DNA from: Turritopsis dohrnii
Lineage: Eukaryota > Cnidaria > Hydrozoa > Anthoathecata > Oceaniidae
Reading direction: 5' to 3'
Assembly: GCA_027922465.2 (NCBI GenBank)
Contig: BQMF02000096.1
Coordinates: 806,001-870,000 of the forward strand
Length of the DNA: 64,000 nucleotides
The stretch's first letter is position 1; each line of letters opens with the position of its first letter. The position numbers and the translations under genes were made by a program. The notes below the pieces were generated by a model. It was not told the DNA's origin and did not search any database. It saw nothing but the letters and a program-made list of their open reading frames with translations. Below are positions 36,122 through 47,310 of the stretch, piece after piece.

Positions 36122-39100
36122 TTACAAGAGCATCCTCTCAACACTTTCTTCAGCTGATTTCATTTCGTCATCTAACGCATAGTGCGCCATATCAGCAATA
36201 ATATCATGTGTCAATTCCACAGCATCAGCGCGATCTATGGTGAAACCACAAAAAAAATGTTGAATCTTAAACACTCTATTACAAAACGTTTAACACCATG
36301 GTTCACATTGAAAATGATTGCTACACCTACCTTTTTCTTCTACTTCCCAGCTTTTGTTTCAATAAAAACACATATTAAGAATTACCTTGATTGCCAAGTA
36401 AAGTCTTGATGACTTCTTTCAACGTTTCAAGTTGTTCTTTAGATTTCGTCAGTAACTTTTCAAGAAGTTCTTTGGCTTTTCCATGAGCTTTTTTCAATGC
36501 TTCTTTCAGTTGCTCGATAACACTTATTTGAACACCTATGCAGAAAAAATATTTTGGTAACTGGTGTCCCCATGTTGTGTAAAAAAGCACAAAATTCCAT
36601 GCAGCATACCATCATAACTATCATCAGATTGTGGTCCATATTTAGCGATCAATTCCTTCACAATATTCTTGAAGTTCAAAAAGTTAACTTTCCCTTGTTC
36701 GATAAGTTGGTGGATCTTCGCCTGTAGTTTGTCCTTTACATCTTTTCCAATGTCAACAGCTTTCTCAACATATTTCATTATTTTCTCAGTGATTGAAGCT
36801 AAAAATGTTAGACGAGTTCAAACTTTGAGTATGGGATGGATTATTTTGATGGAAAGCTTAACCATGAAAAAATAATAATAGCCTAGTACTTAACATTTGA
36901 TTTTTAGGAAAAAGTGTCGACCTCACATTACAAAGGTTGAACATTAGCTTCCCCATACAAATTCTCTTTTGGTTAGGACTTTTTGTTAGTTGAAGTAAAA
37001 GTTCCACCATTTTAAAATTAGTCTACATCAATGATCGGCCCACACCTTATCACTCGAATTTCCAAATAAAATTGTAATTTTCCATGTATGGCATAAAGTG
37101 TATCAGAGGGATTGTTATCATGATCAAAGCTTCCCCCAAATTATCCGAAAACTTATGATTTAAAAGACTTACACATATCCAAGCTTCTTTTTGAGACCTT
37201 GCCAAAAAATAAATCCCAAATGTACGAAATTATCTTTCCTGGGATCTTCAGTGCGCTCACGCCAGTTGCTACCAAGGAGCGAATTTTTGCTGTCACCTTA
37301 TAAATGCTTACATGTAATATTGCGGTAAGATCTTCAATTCTAGTACATACCTGCAATACACACAAAAAAAATATTTTAAACATTTGGTTAGTATGTAAAA
37401 AAATATATCAATTCATTTCAATTAAGAGATGGTATTAAATTCACTAAAATATCAGAGCCTTATTGAAAAAAGACAATTCAAAAAAGTTTTTTGAAGTATT
37501 GTTTTCAGATATTGCCTTTTCATATCCAAGACAACATTAGAAAGGATTTGGAATTTTACTTATCTAAAGTGTCATGAAACATGACTTCATTTTAGCTGAC
37601 GGATTTGTCAGGAAAATTCTTGACGTCAAAAATATGACGGTAAAATAATCCTTACCGGTTCAGGTAGATAGTTATCGCACGAGATCACGTCAATGATGAA
37701 ATTTTTGGCCATGTCAATGATTGCTTTTGTTGTGGTAGCCCCAGTAATGATGGCGGTAGCAATTGCATCTTTGACTATTTGAACTTTAACATGGAAATTT
37801 CGAGCCAAAGTAGTTACTGCGTCACAAACCTGGAAACAGAAAGTTAATAGAACACGATAATGAATATACAAAACAAAATAAAGAAATACTGCAAGGTGAT
37901 TTCCATTTTTTTTTTTAATTTATCACAAATATTGTAGACAACAATTTGTGTACAGCAGTGCTAGAGGCACCTTACTTTCCAAAAAATTCATATTCGTAAA
38001 AAAGTTTTGTTGAGTTGTTTACTGCAGTTCAGGAGATGGTAGCTATAACGTAGTGACAATAACTAATAGAAACCAAATTATTTTTGTATTAGAACAAGGT
38101 GCTCTTTTAAAGACTAATAAAAACTTAAAATCATGATTTGTTTGTTTACACAAAAGTATTTCAGCAAATGTCTAAAGGATGGCTACATTAAACAGATTGT
38201 TCACTCGTCTAGCGACTTACATCACTAGCAGCAAAATCTTTGCATTTCAAGTTTCTAGCACTTTCCACGATACCGCCTATCGTTCGTTTGTAGATTTGTT
38301 GAGCAGTCAAAGTACCATTTGCTATCACCTCAATGATTAAACTTCTCAAATCATCAGTGGTCAGCTTAAACTTGGTTGCAGCTTTGTTAAGAAATTCACA
38401 TTGCTAGATAAGAATTATTTCGGTCATTTGTTAATTGAAAATTGTTTTTGGTCAAAAGTACAAAAGATACTTTTTCGCGGCGTAGACTTAGACGTAGACT
38501 TTTAATCGGCGTAGCGATTACGCCGATTAAAATGCAGTATAAAAATCAATGAAAAAATGATCAACCATTACTCTCTAAATCATATTTTCACATTGTATAA
38601 GATTGTATACAATAAAAGTTATTTACATACCTGTTGAGTAAGAACATCTTCGCATTTGAAGTTGACAGCTCTCTCAACTATGGTTTTCTTGACATTTGCA
38701 ATGATATCTTTGGCGTTAGTTGTGTGTTTCAGCAAGGTATCCATGATAGCTTCATTGATCAGACTTTTTTGCTCTTTAAATTTCTGTGTTATTTCAACAA
38801 GATTTTTGCAGGCCTAATGTTAAAAATACATATTTTAGCATTTCAGAGAGAAACACAACAACAGACAATATCTTTAATCTACGTTGGGTATTTTTCGGCT
38901 TTACTACAGGTCCATAACATGACATTTCACATTATCTTTTACGAGCTATGATGAGTTATGGTTTCTTCTGGAAAGCTAAGACTCAGAAAGGACTTACATT
39001 ACAATAAAAATTGTTTCCATCGATTAAATACGTTTGAAAAATTCCTGAGTAAGATGAACTGCTCATAATGTCATCAGTAGATACCGAAAAAACACCAGTT

Positions 39101-39845
39101 GTTTCACTATAAAAATCAATTCTAAGCAAATACATAATTTTCTTAAAGTTATTCCTGACTACGTTTAGTTGACGTGATCAACTTGATGACTGGGATTCCT
39201 TATACAGTTGACTAAACGAAATCTAAGTATTCATTCAAAAAATCCCCGATGGCATAAAATTAAGTTTCAACCTAAAGAGGCAAAAATTGAAATTGATAGA
39301 TTTCATGTTTAACTTACTATTTCTCCTATTATTTTTCCACAAATAATCCTATCTCTCATATAATTCTTCACAAACACAAACATGTCTTTTGTTGTCGTTA
39401 TCTGGAGTCTGACGGCATCTTTAATAGCGTCAACAATTATTGATGGTGTTTGGTGGAGAAGTGATGCTAAATTTCGAAGATATGTGCATCTCTACAATGG
39501 AAAAGAAATATCAAATCATGGCGAAATTCCTTAAGAAATTAGTTAAGATGCAAGGGGAGGTTTGTGAAGTGTAATGTCCATTCAATAAGTAAGTATCCAC
39601 AGGTTTTACTTGTTTCCTTTTTATCTGCATTGGTTAGTTGAGTTGGTAGAGCGGCTCTCAAAGCATTCTTAAGTAACAACCGCTACAACTTTGATGCAAA
39701 AATAATATAATTCAAACTTCACAGACCTAATACAACTTACCTCCGATCCCAGGTAATCTTCACATTTTGTGGGTGTGACATTTCCATCATCACAAAATGA
39801 TGATTGTACCAACAACAAGCATCCAAGAAGGAATAACAGCTTCAT
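36122..39845 (-). CDS. Secreted multi-module helical protein with C-x8-C linkers, family unknown
   Basis: Nine exons join in phase into about 482 residues: 39845-39741, 39491-39318, 38813-38631, 38403-38221, 37829-37656, 37350-37173, 36798-36610, 36535-36386, 36234-36122. Exon 1 gives a signal peptide (MKLLFLLGCLLLVQSSFC) and ends KCEDYLGSE. Exons 2-5 each encode one 58-61-residue, Ile/Val/Lys-rich, helical module starting x-C and ending C-x7. The sixth exon starts VC. Thus every one of the first five introns, all phase 0, splits a linker of exactly C-x8-C (CEDYLGSE|RC, CGKIIGEI|AC, CEDVLTQQ|QC, CKDFAASD|VC, CDNYLPEP|VC). The last exons are Cys-free, with a Lys/Glu amphipathic part (EQLKEALKKAHGKAKELLEK) joined by phase-1 introns. 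Modules resemble each other weakly (TTK/TTNAKDI near the middle). I know no named family. Export to the secretory pathway is predicted, and the function is unknown. Confidence 0.75.
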
Positions 39846-41680
39846 CTGGAAAGGAATTCATCAATTTTTATGAACAAACAATGCGTTTGTATAAAATTTA
39901 AATTTAAGTCCGAATATATGCATCCTTTTAAAATATAAAATCAAAAAAAAGAATAAATAACATTTACTTAAAGTAAATAACATTTACTTAAAAGTCGATA
40001 TTTCCACTTATTTTCTTAATCATTATTAAGACACTGTGATTGCATCTAAATAATTTAAGGGGTACTATAATAATGAGATATTTTTGTAAGCATTATTTTA
40101 TTGGGGCCTTTTATCGCGAAGAAAAAAATCGGTGTTTAGTACCTACCTTTATACCTACCTTTTTTGTGTGAAATGTATTCTAAAATGAGAATACACCGTT
40201 CTTATAGTCTTATTGTTACGAAGCAATAGATGAAGCATTCCCAGGGGGTTTAACAGAGCAAAACTATACCAAACCAGTGAATACAAATTCATACAATCTT
40301 GTAAGCTACCCCCTTGCTTGTTTTGCTCAACCTTCTGACAATATTTGAACAGCTGTTAAAGTGCTTTACCATCACTGTGGATTCACAGAAAATTGAATAA
40401 GGGATTGGATGGCAAACAATGATTCACCTGAACAAAATATTGATACAGTTGTTTTCTTGCAAAAATCATTCATACTATTAATGTCTTCCAAAGAAGTTTT
40501 CGTGTGTTCTACTTCCTCAATTCGGATTTTCTATTGTCCTATTAAAAATAATAAATACTCTTGGCTCTTGCTTATGCCTGCTAGATAACATCTGAAGGGG
40601 TCATGAAATTGATAGGTCAAGCAAAACGTGTTGTATATAGAAAGTTGCAGCCATTTATCAGCTACAACTATGAGAATATTTGAAGACCTTCTAACAGACG
40701 GTAACCTTGTCGGTGTGACTCTGCTGGTACGTCATCCACCAACTTATGCGTCGACTTAAATCTCTATGATAAGAAAATCCTTCGCTCGCTTATTTGTAAC
40801 GTGAGGATATGTTAACATCAGCAAACTCTCATACCTTCTTCATACTTCTTGTCACACTTTTGAAGAGTTTCTGGAGGATTTGTACTATGAAACAAACATA
40901 AACTATAAAGGAACTTGAAATTGTGGAAAAGGTCATTTTGTGATGATCAGTGCACCAGTGTTCCATTCGATCGATTACAACTCTTTTCTGATAAATGAGA
41001 AGGTAAAGTAACTCTGGCGTTTACACAGAAAAGTGTAAACGCTCAAAATTATGTGCTACTACGTTTTATAGACTGTGTTTTTCATGCCATTTAGGTCAAA
41101 GTTGATAAGATATGAATATTTGAACGCATTTAATAAAATGTCAAAGGAAATAACATTCAAAATAACTTTCTCTATGTGCAAGAGTCATCACCAAGTTCCG
41201 AGGGAAACTTTGTAAAAGGAAATTCAAGATAGATTTGCGTCAATCATCACGCGGAAACTTTTAAGCTGATTCGGTTTTCATTTTAAAGCGATTGAGAAGT
41301 TCTTTGTCTCTTCGCCATGTACTTAAATATCTACTGCTGCGCTTATTCAAGCCAAAAATTTACAAACAGCCCACCGAATCCACGGCTACTGAGCACACAC
41401 ACTGAAAGCAACTCCACTTGGGAGAAGGGTTTGAGTCATAATCAAACTATTCTCATTGCATACAGCCAATGACCACGAATTCGACACACGATCTTCTACA
41501 AATTAATAAGGTATGCCTATATACCTTTTGACTTTAGGACACCCGTGGTGGAGTTAATTCGTTAAAATACCCGTGGTTTCTCCTCCTCCTCCTACTACTA
41601 CTCCAAGTTATGAACGTTTTTGTGGAGCGTTTACATGACATCGTTGCCGAATTCAAAAATTTGGTCAAATTCGAACTTCC
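39846..41680. other. Non-coding stretch 5' of the secreted protein gene
   Basis: No gene is supported. It should hold the promoter of the minus-strand secreted protein gene. AACATTTACTTAAAGTAAATAACATTTACTTAAA at about 39959-39992 is a short direct repeat. At 41580-41612 ACCCGTGGTTTCTCCTCC leads into CTACTACTACTCC, a relative of the trinucleotide tract inside the repeated block at 54.3-55.2 and 58.9-59.7 kb. Confidence 0.4.
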
Positions 41681-41689
41681 AGTAGGTCA

Positions 41690-41900
41690 ATTTTCATGAA
41701 ATTTTGCACAGAGCACAATTGAAAGGTGCTGATTTCAAATTTGACAGTCATTTTGTCTGATTTGACCAAAAATGGACAATTTGGGCCAAATTTGTACCAA
41801 ATTTTGAAAGTTCTTTAATATTCATAAAAATTTGTACAAAGCACAAATGGAAGATGTTGATCTTGAATTTGCCAGTCATTTTGTTAGATTTGACCGTAAT
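41690..41900. repeat. Diverged tandem duplication, unit about 128 bases
   Basis: ATGAAATTTTGCACAGAGCA at 41695 recurs as ATAAAAATTTGTACAAAGCA at about 41823. GACAGTCATTTTGTCTGATT at 41740 recurs as GCCAGTCATTTTGTTAGATT at about 41870. The spacing is about 128-130 bases. It is not coding. Confidence 0.6.
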
Positions 41901-42635
41901 TTGGCAATTCGGCAAGTTTGTATTTTTGAAACCAGATATGTATCGTTGCGTTACGTCCTGAAGTCTTCAAGCCAAGCGGCTTTTTGTTCATTCATTGGAA
42001 GAGAAGGTAAGTTTGTTCAGGGATGTGTGAGGGAGACCTGGAACAAGATCTTGACCATTTTCAAGGGATAACTGACCAGGAAATGGAATATTAGGGAAAA
42101 GCATTGCAAGATTTGAAGAGAAAAACAGTTAATTCTCCATAATACACAAATTCATTAAAAAAACAATGCAATTGAATGAAAGAGAAAAACATTGGTGCCC
42201 TTAAATAGCCCCAGGTATATAAATATATAAAAATCCAAAGAAAGATTGTTGCATATATATATATCTTCCATACATACGTCTTCTACTTTTTCTGACACAC
42301 ACATGTCTGGTAAATGATCTGTTGGCATCTGAGCATCATGCTCAAATGCTATAGTGAGAAAAACATATGGTATATGTATATATGTACATAAAAATCCAAG
42401 ATTTTCGGAATTTTTTCTTTTTGTGGCTTGTGCTATGTTTTACATACAATGTCTGTTCTTTTTATCTTCAAGCATAACTCCAAATCCTGGACATTTTTCT
42501 TGTTGAAAAAGTTTACACAACCTACGTGGATTGGTTTAGCATCCAGGATTTGGTTTTTAGGGTTTATGCTCTTATATTTATTATGCAAATATTGTCATAG
42601 TTTAGGTGCAACACGCATTGCTTTGTGTAGGTGGC

Positions 42636-42800
42636 CAGTGGCGGATCTAGAGGTATGTCGAAATTTGTGTAGGAGAGTGTTAGCAATCAAACCATAAAAG
42701 AAAAGCGTTCAAATAATCCCATTGGTAATATAAATTGAATTCACAAATTATGTTAATGCTCTCCTACACAAATTTCGACATACCTCTAGATCCGCCACTG
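42636..42800. mobile_element. hAT-like MITE with long, nearly perfect inverted repeats
   Basis: CAGTGGCGGATCTAGAGGTA opens the left arm and the same sequence, inverted, closes the right arm at 42800. Arms match for about 46 bases, out to GAGAGTGTTAGC / GAGAGCATTAAC, leaving roughly 70 bases between. GGTGGC flanks both ends (42630-42635 and 42801-42806), a likely 6-bp target duplication. The CAGTGGCGGATC end is of hAT type. It has no coding capacity. Confidence 0.75.
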
Positions 42801-44377
42801 GGTGGCACTTATCTTTGTTAACATTCATACCGTCACTTATAGAAACCTTTTTATAATTTTTGCTGACTATCCTTTTAAATTTTGTGTTACTTAATCTTTA
42901 TCTTGGCCAAATGAGGTAAGGAGTCGCATCATCGGCATAGTTTGTCAACACCAAGAAAAAGATGAATCATGAATATGTTAAATAGTAGGGGACCAAGAAC
43001 GGATCCTTTATTTTGACTTTCTGTTTCTCTTTTGAGAGATAATTACACACCAACCTGTAGCCGGTGTTTCTAGTCCATGCGCTGATAATATAACGATGAG
43101 GCGATCATGAGATAAGCAGTTAGATAAATCAGTTTCCCTCATCCAAGGACGTCTTGCAATTTTCAATCATTGTTAATAGGCATTGGTCTAGATTTAGTCC
43201 GCATACTAAACTGCATCGGGAGAGAATGTTTAATTGCTCAAACAGTATTTTTTTATTATATTTTGGAGACATCGGACAGAAGACTGGTTGGCGGTAGTTT
43301 CAGTACGATCCTGGTATGACCTCAGTATTTTCTAGAATATCCGGAAAATCAAATGCAACAAACATTTTGTCACGATCTTGACAGATTAATAATCCGAAAA
43401 TATTAGGAATGCAGGAATGTAGGAATGTCACTCCTCTCAATGTTGTTTTGGTTTGATCGAGTGATATGTTGTTAATTTTCTCAATTTTCTCCCGGGAACT
43501 GGATTTTTTCTCAAACTGCAGTAAATAGTTTAGAAGTTTGTTATTTTCATTTGAGATAAGGCCTCTAGAGAGCTAATAAATGATTGGCTCACCTCCCCTT
43601 TTTTATGACCATAACCATTTGCGTTTTGTGATGAAGCACAATTCTTACTTGACAACCTCTTGTAGATTTGTTTACGCACATAAATTTCGAAAAAAAAAGG
43701 TTGGGTACAAAGGCGTAAAGATTCAGATTTCAAATTTTTATTTAGTAAATTTTCGAACTTTAACTTTGAATCTTAAACTCAGAGCTGGGCTTATGGGAAT
43801 GATCAAACTCCATACTACGTTTCTAGGGCTATAAACCTACGGTACGTTATGAGGGCTAGAAAAGACTTTGATTTTCATTGGATGACACATCCGGTCGTGC
43901 TGAACAGGCACGCATTTGCCACAATGAAAAATTTATATAGTTTTTCTGTAACTAGAAACACATATACGTCACAATCCCGGCAATGTAGTTTATGCTTGAT
44001 ATATTTATTTTTATTTTTATTTTTTGCGATGTGTCGCACGCACAGTTCCAGAGGCGCAGCCACAGGTCGGCCAGAGTTATTGTACACCTCATCGAGGAAA
44101 AAAATTCGGGGGAAGTTGTTGGCCGGGTGCAGAAAAGTCGGGGGAAAATTTGGTCAGGGAAAATTTTAGTCATCCCAGGTACATCAAAATGACTTAAACG
44201 GGTTCTCACTGTGTTATCGTCCAAGAGAACAAATATGAACAAATACGAAGAACGCTTTAAGAAAGATGCTAGTATTTCTGATCCTTCGGAGAAGAAGACG
44301 TAGCTTTAATGGTCATTTTTGAAGGAACAGTTATTCTTATGAAAATAAAACACTGTAACACTATCAAACACTAATGT
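42801..44377. other. Non-coding stretch before the DIRS element
   Basis: Overlapping frames at 43849-44242 on both strands lack any recognisable motif. A region at about 42945-43080 (GGGGACCAAGAACGGATCC, CACCAACCTGTAGCCGGTGTTTCTAGTCCATGCG) reads, on the minus strand, like a heavily decayed LINE reverse transcriptase around the GVPQGS region (inference). Nothing else is assignable. Confidence 0.35.
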
Positions 44378-44546
44378 GATTTTATTTCATATAAAATCTT
44401 CGTACGATTTAATATTGGTTAATCGAGCCCATTCTCCTACATAATGGCACCCCGAGCTACGCTCATTCTTGTTTTCGACTTATTCCCGCGTGAGCAACAA
44501 AGTCTGAAAGCTACATTTGTGAAAATCGTTTATAATCTTGCAAATC

Positions 44547-45368
44547 ATGGCTGCTCCAACACCCACTGAGGTTCAGAGCATCGCCACTGACTCTGTACTT
44601 CCCAATGAGGAAGATAGTACGACCATTGAGTCGAATGATATCGGGCGGAAAAGGCCCAATGAAGAAGAAGAACAACAACCTGAAGATATTGAACCTTCGT
44701 TCAAACGGCAACGATTCGAAGCTCTAGCCGACGATAGGCAATACGACTATGTTTTACCAACCGAACTGGCTGATTACGCCAACAAATACATGGCGAAATT
44801 TGTACAAGAGAAAGACTTGAAAGAGAGCATTCTCATAAACAATCCTATACCGATTAACGTGTCCAAGATCAAGAAGATGGACGATTTTTGCCAAGAACTC
44901 TTAGAGGAGTCGGGCAAGAAAACAGAATTGGGGACTGATGAGACACTGGAGAGGATCCAACAGAAAATTGTAAATGTTTTGGGTCCTCTCAGCAGAGCTT
45001 GGTATGCTGTGGAAGCTACTCTGGCTGCAAACAATCAGTCTGAAGAGATCTCGTTACCTGATTTGTCACAAACCATTGAACAATCAGTGTTACTCCTGGG
45101 ACAAGCATTCAACTCAGTAACTTACCATCGCAGGTTAAACGTGCTGGGTGCTATTATGTCTAACAAGAAGAAAGCAAAGGATAAGCTCAAAGAAAATTCT
45201 GAGATGCTTGAGAACACTGCTGATAATAATTTGTTTGGAAAGAAATTCCAACAACATGTTGTAGATACTGCAAGGGCAAAACGAAAATCAAAAGAAGTTT
45301 ATTCGAAGGATAATTCCACTACTACATCAACTTTGACCAGAGGAAAGCATCCTTTACGTCGACCTTAA
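44547..45368 (+). CDS. DIRS ORF1 (gag-like)
   Basis: The ATG at 44547 begins MAAPTPTEVQS and the frame is open for 273 residues to the stop at 45366-45368. It is acidic at the start (EDSTTIESNDIGRKRPNEEE), helical in the middle (ETLERIQQKIVNVLGPLSRA; RRLNVLGAIMSNKKKAKDKL) and basic at the end. This fits the capsid-like ORF1 of DIRS elements found in cnidarians, which ends in a similar F-G-x-x-F-x-x-x-x-x-x-x-A-K-R-x-K motif. The frame is intact. Confidence 0.7.
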   Translation: MAAPTPTEVQSIATDSVLPNEEDSTTIESNDIGRKRPNEEEEQQPEDIEPSFKRQRFEALADDRQYDYVLPTELADYANKYMAKFVQEKDLKESILINNPIPINVSKIKKMDDFCQELLEESGKKTELGTDETLERIQQKIVNVLGPLSRAWYAVEATLAANNQSEEISLPDLSQTIEQSVLLLGQAFNSVTYHRRLNVLGAIMSNKKKAKDKLKENSEMLENTADNNLFGKKFQQHVVDTARAKRKSKEVYSKDNSTTTSTLTRGKHPLRRP

Positions 45369-45411
45369 GATCAACAGCCCTTTCGAATGGGCCCTTCATC
45401 CAACTGGAGGA

Positions 45412-46020
45412 ATGGAGGGCAATTTTCAACGCTCAAGAAAGATGGTTACTCCAACTTTCCACGACTTGGAGGTAAGAATCCCTCAAAGAAGGGCAAGCTT
45501 TGTCAGCATAGCTCCATTGAGAGCACTAAAGGCTACTCCACACAGGGGCTGGAGGCTCCATGTACCAGAAATTATACAAAATTGCAACCTTTTGCATGTC
45601 CATCCTTTAATAAAACATCTTTTTCCAAGGGAGGTTCCAAATTATCCTCTAGCAGGAAGATTAAAATTTTTCCAAGAAAACTGGGCAAAATTAACCCAGG
45701 ATCCAGAAGTTCTGGAGTTTGTCTCTGGAGTAAAGATCCCATTTATGTCACATCCAAGACAAAACACCCCTCCTCATTCAATAAAAATGAAGAAAGAGGA
45801 GAGTTCTCTGGTACAGGAGGAAGTGGAAGCTATGTTGGCAAAGAAAGCCATTCAGAAAGTTTCTCATATGAAAGGAGAGTTTCTGAGCAACATTTTCTTG
45901 GTCGGGAAGAAAGATGAGGGAAACAGACCTGTCATCAATCTGAAAAACCTAAATTCATTTATTCCATATCAACACTTCAAAATGGAGGGGTTACACCTAA
46001 TCAAGGAAATGTTGAAATAA
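45412..46020 (+). pseudogene. DIRS reverse transcriptase, N-terminal stump
   Basis: The frame runs through LAGRLKFFQENWAKLTQDPE, VLEFVSGVKIPF, then EEVEAMLAKKAIQKV and FLVGKKDEGNRPVINLKNLN followed by FIPYQHFKMEGLHLIKEML. This is the start of the DIRS reverse transcriptase fingers. It stops with TAA at 46018-46020. The palm with the catalytic aspartates and RNase H are absent, because the next sequence already belongs to the recombinase. A deletion of roughly 2 kb or more is implied. Confidence 0.8.
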
Positions 46021-46054
46021 AATTTTGGCAAGTGAAGGAATATCAGAAAGGGCT

Positions 46055-47002
46055 TCAAAGCTTATCACAAATGCCAGAAGACCAGGCACAAACTCTAATT
46101 ACGAATCGTCCTGGAAGAAATGGGCTGGCTGGTGTAGTAAACGACAAATTGATCCCACTACATGCAACTAAAGTTTTGTTCTTGACTTTCTTGCGGAACT
46201 TTTTGAATTAGGTTTTGAGTACAGTACTATAAGTGCCGTCAGATCTGCAATTTCTGCTTATCACATTCCTGTGGAAGGGTTTCCCGTAGGAAAACATCCC
46301 CGAATTTGTGAGCTAACGGCAGGTGTATTTCATCAACGACCTCCGAAACCTAGATTTGTATCTGTCTGGGACATTCAGGTCGTTTTAGATTATCTTGGAA
46401 AGCAGTGTAATGATAGTTTGAATGACAAGGAACTAACTCATAAGGTTACCATGTTATTAGCTTTGTGTTCTTCATCCAGAGGCTCTGAACTAAAGCTTTT
46501 AGACATGAGATATATGGTCAAAACTAATGAGACCTACATATTCAAATTTGGCGATATACATAAAACTAGGAAAAAGGGTAGTTGTCCCCCAATGATTGAT
46601 TATTATAAGTTTCCTGAAAATGAGAATCTTTGTGTTGTTACTGCTATTGAGGCATATATTGAACGCTCTAGCAGTTGGAGGACCTCGGGGCAAAATCAAT
46701 TTTTAATCAGCCCCTTAAAACCACATAACGAGGTTGTGCGATCAACGATTGCCGGGTGGATAAAATCGGTCTTAAAATATGCGGGGATCGATACTTCGGT
46801 TTTTAAGGCCCACTCTACTAGGTCTGCATCTTCGTCAAAAGCAGCAGCAATAGGTCTGCCCATAGAGGGCATCCTAGAACGAGGTTTCTGGTCGAATAAA
46901 TCCACTACGTGGTTCAAACATTATAGGAAAACTATCATAGAAAACAATTCTCAAAAATATCAAAAGGCTATTATGGGGGCTAAAAGCGCTTTGAACAAAG
47001 AA
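46055..47002 (+). pseudogene. DIRS tyrosine recombinase
   Basis: The C-terminal catalytic domain lies in the open frame 46271-47125. It has SSSRGSELKLLDMRY (catalytic Arg I), a KTRKKG block, AHSTRSASSSKA (His-x-x-Arg, Arg II) and STTWFKHYRKTI (nucleophile Tyr). The core-binding domain (GLAGVVNDKLIPL, FELGFEYSTISAVRSAISAY-like) is read upstream only across a frameshift near 46200-46260. The frame past about 47002 is read-through of the internal complementary region. All four catalytic residues recognised here are retained. Confidence 0.8.
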
Positions 47003-47310
47003 ATGAGGTTTTATGAATATAAAATCGAAGTACGATTTAATATTTCCCACCCACCTGCCCAACATTATAGACCAAGTATTGAACTTTATATATGTATCTC
47101 CTTTAGGAAACCGCGATCATTATAATGGTGGTCGTCGCAGACGGTGATGTGCATAGTTGTATCTCATGTTGATGCATGTAAATATATAAAAGCGATGATA
47201 AATTGTGTTTTTACTCAGTTTTCTGCTTCCCTCGGGGTGCCATATTGCGGGAATGGGCTCGATTAACCAATATTAAATCGTACTTCGATTTTATATTCAT
47301 AAAACCTCAA

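Noticed and set aside
38998..39121. Extra exon candidate in the secreted modular gene (open frame ending NNFYCN with a GTAAGT donor)
   Set aside because: No acceptor puts it in phase after exon 39491-39318. Skipping it restores phase and the constant C-x8-C linker.
39636..39700. tRNA-like A box (AGTTGGTAGAGCGG)
   Set aside because: No B box (GGTTCGANTCC) or acceptor-stem pairing follows at the right distance. At most it is a decayed tRNA-derived SINE trace.
43849..44242. Overlapping frames of 66-106 residues on both strands
   Set aside because: They are mutual shadows with no motif, splice sites or family resemblance.
45387..45917. 176-residue frame overlapping the DIRS reverse transcriptase start
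   Set aside because: It is the +1 shadow of the real frame (45412-46020), rich in Lys/Ser from codon offset, and has no domain.
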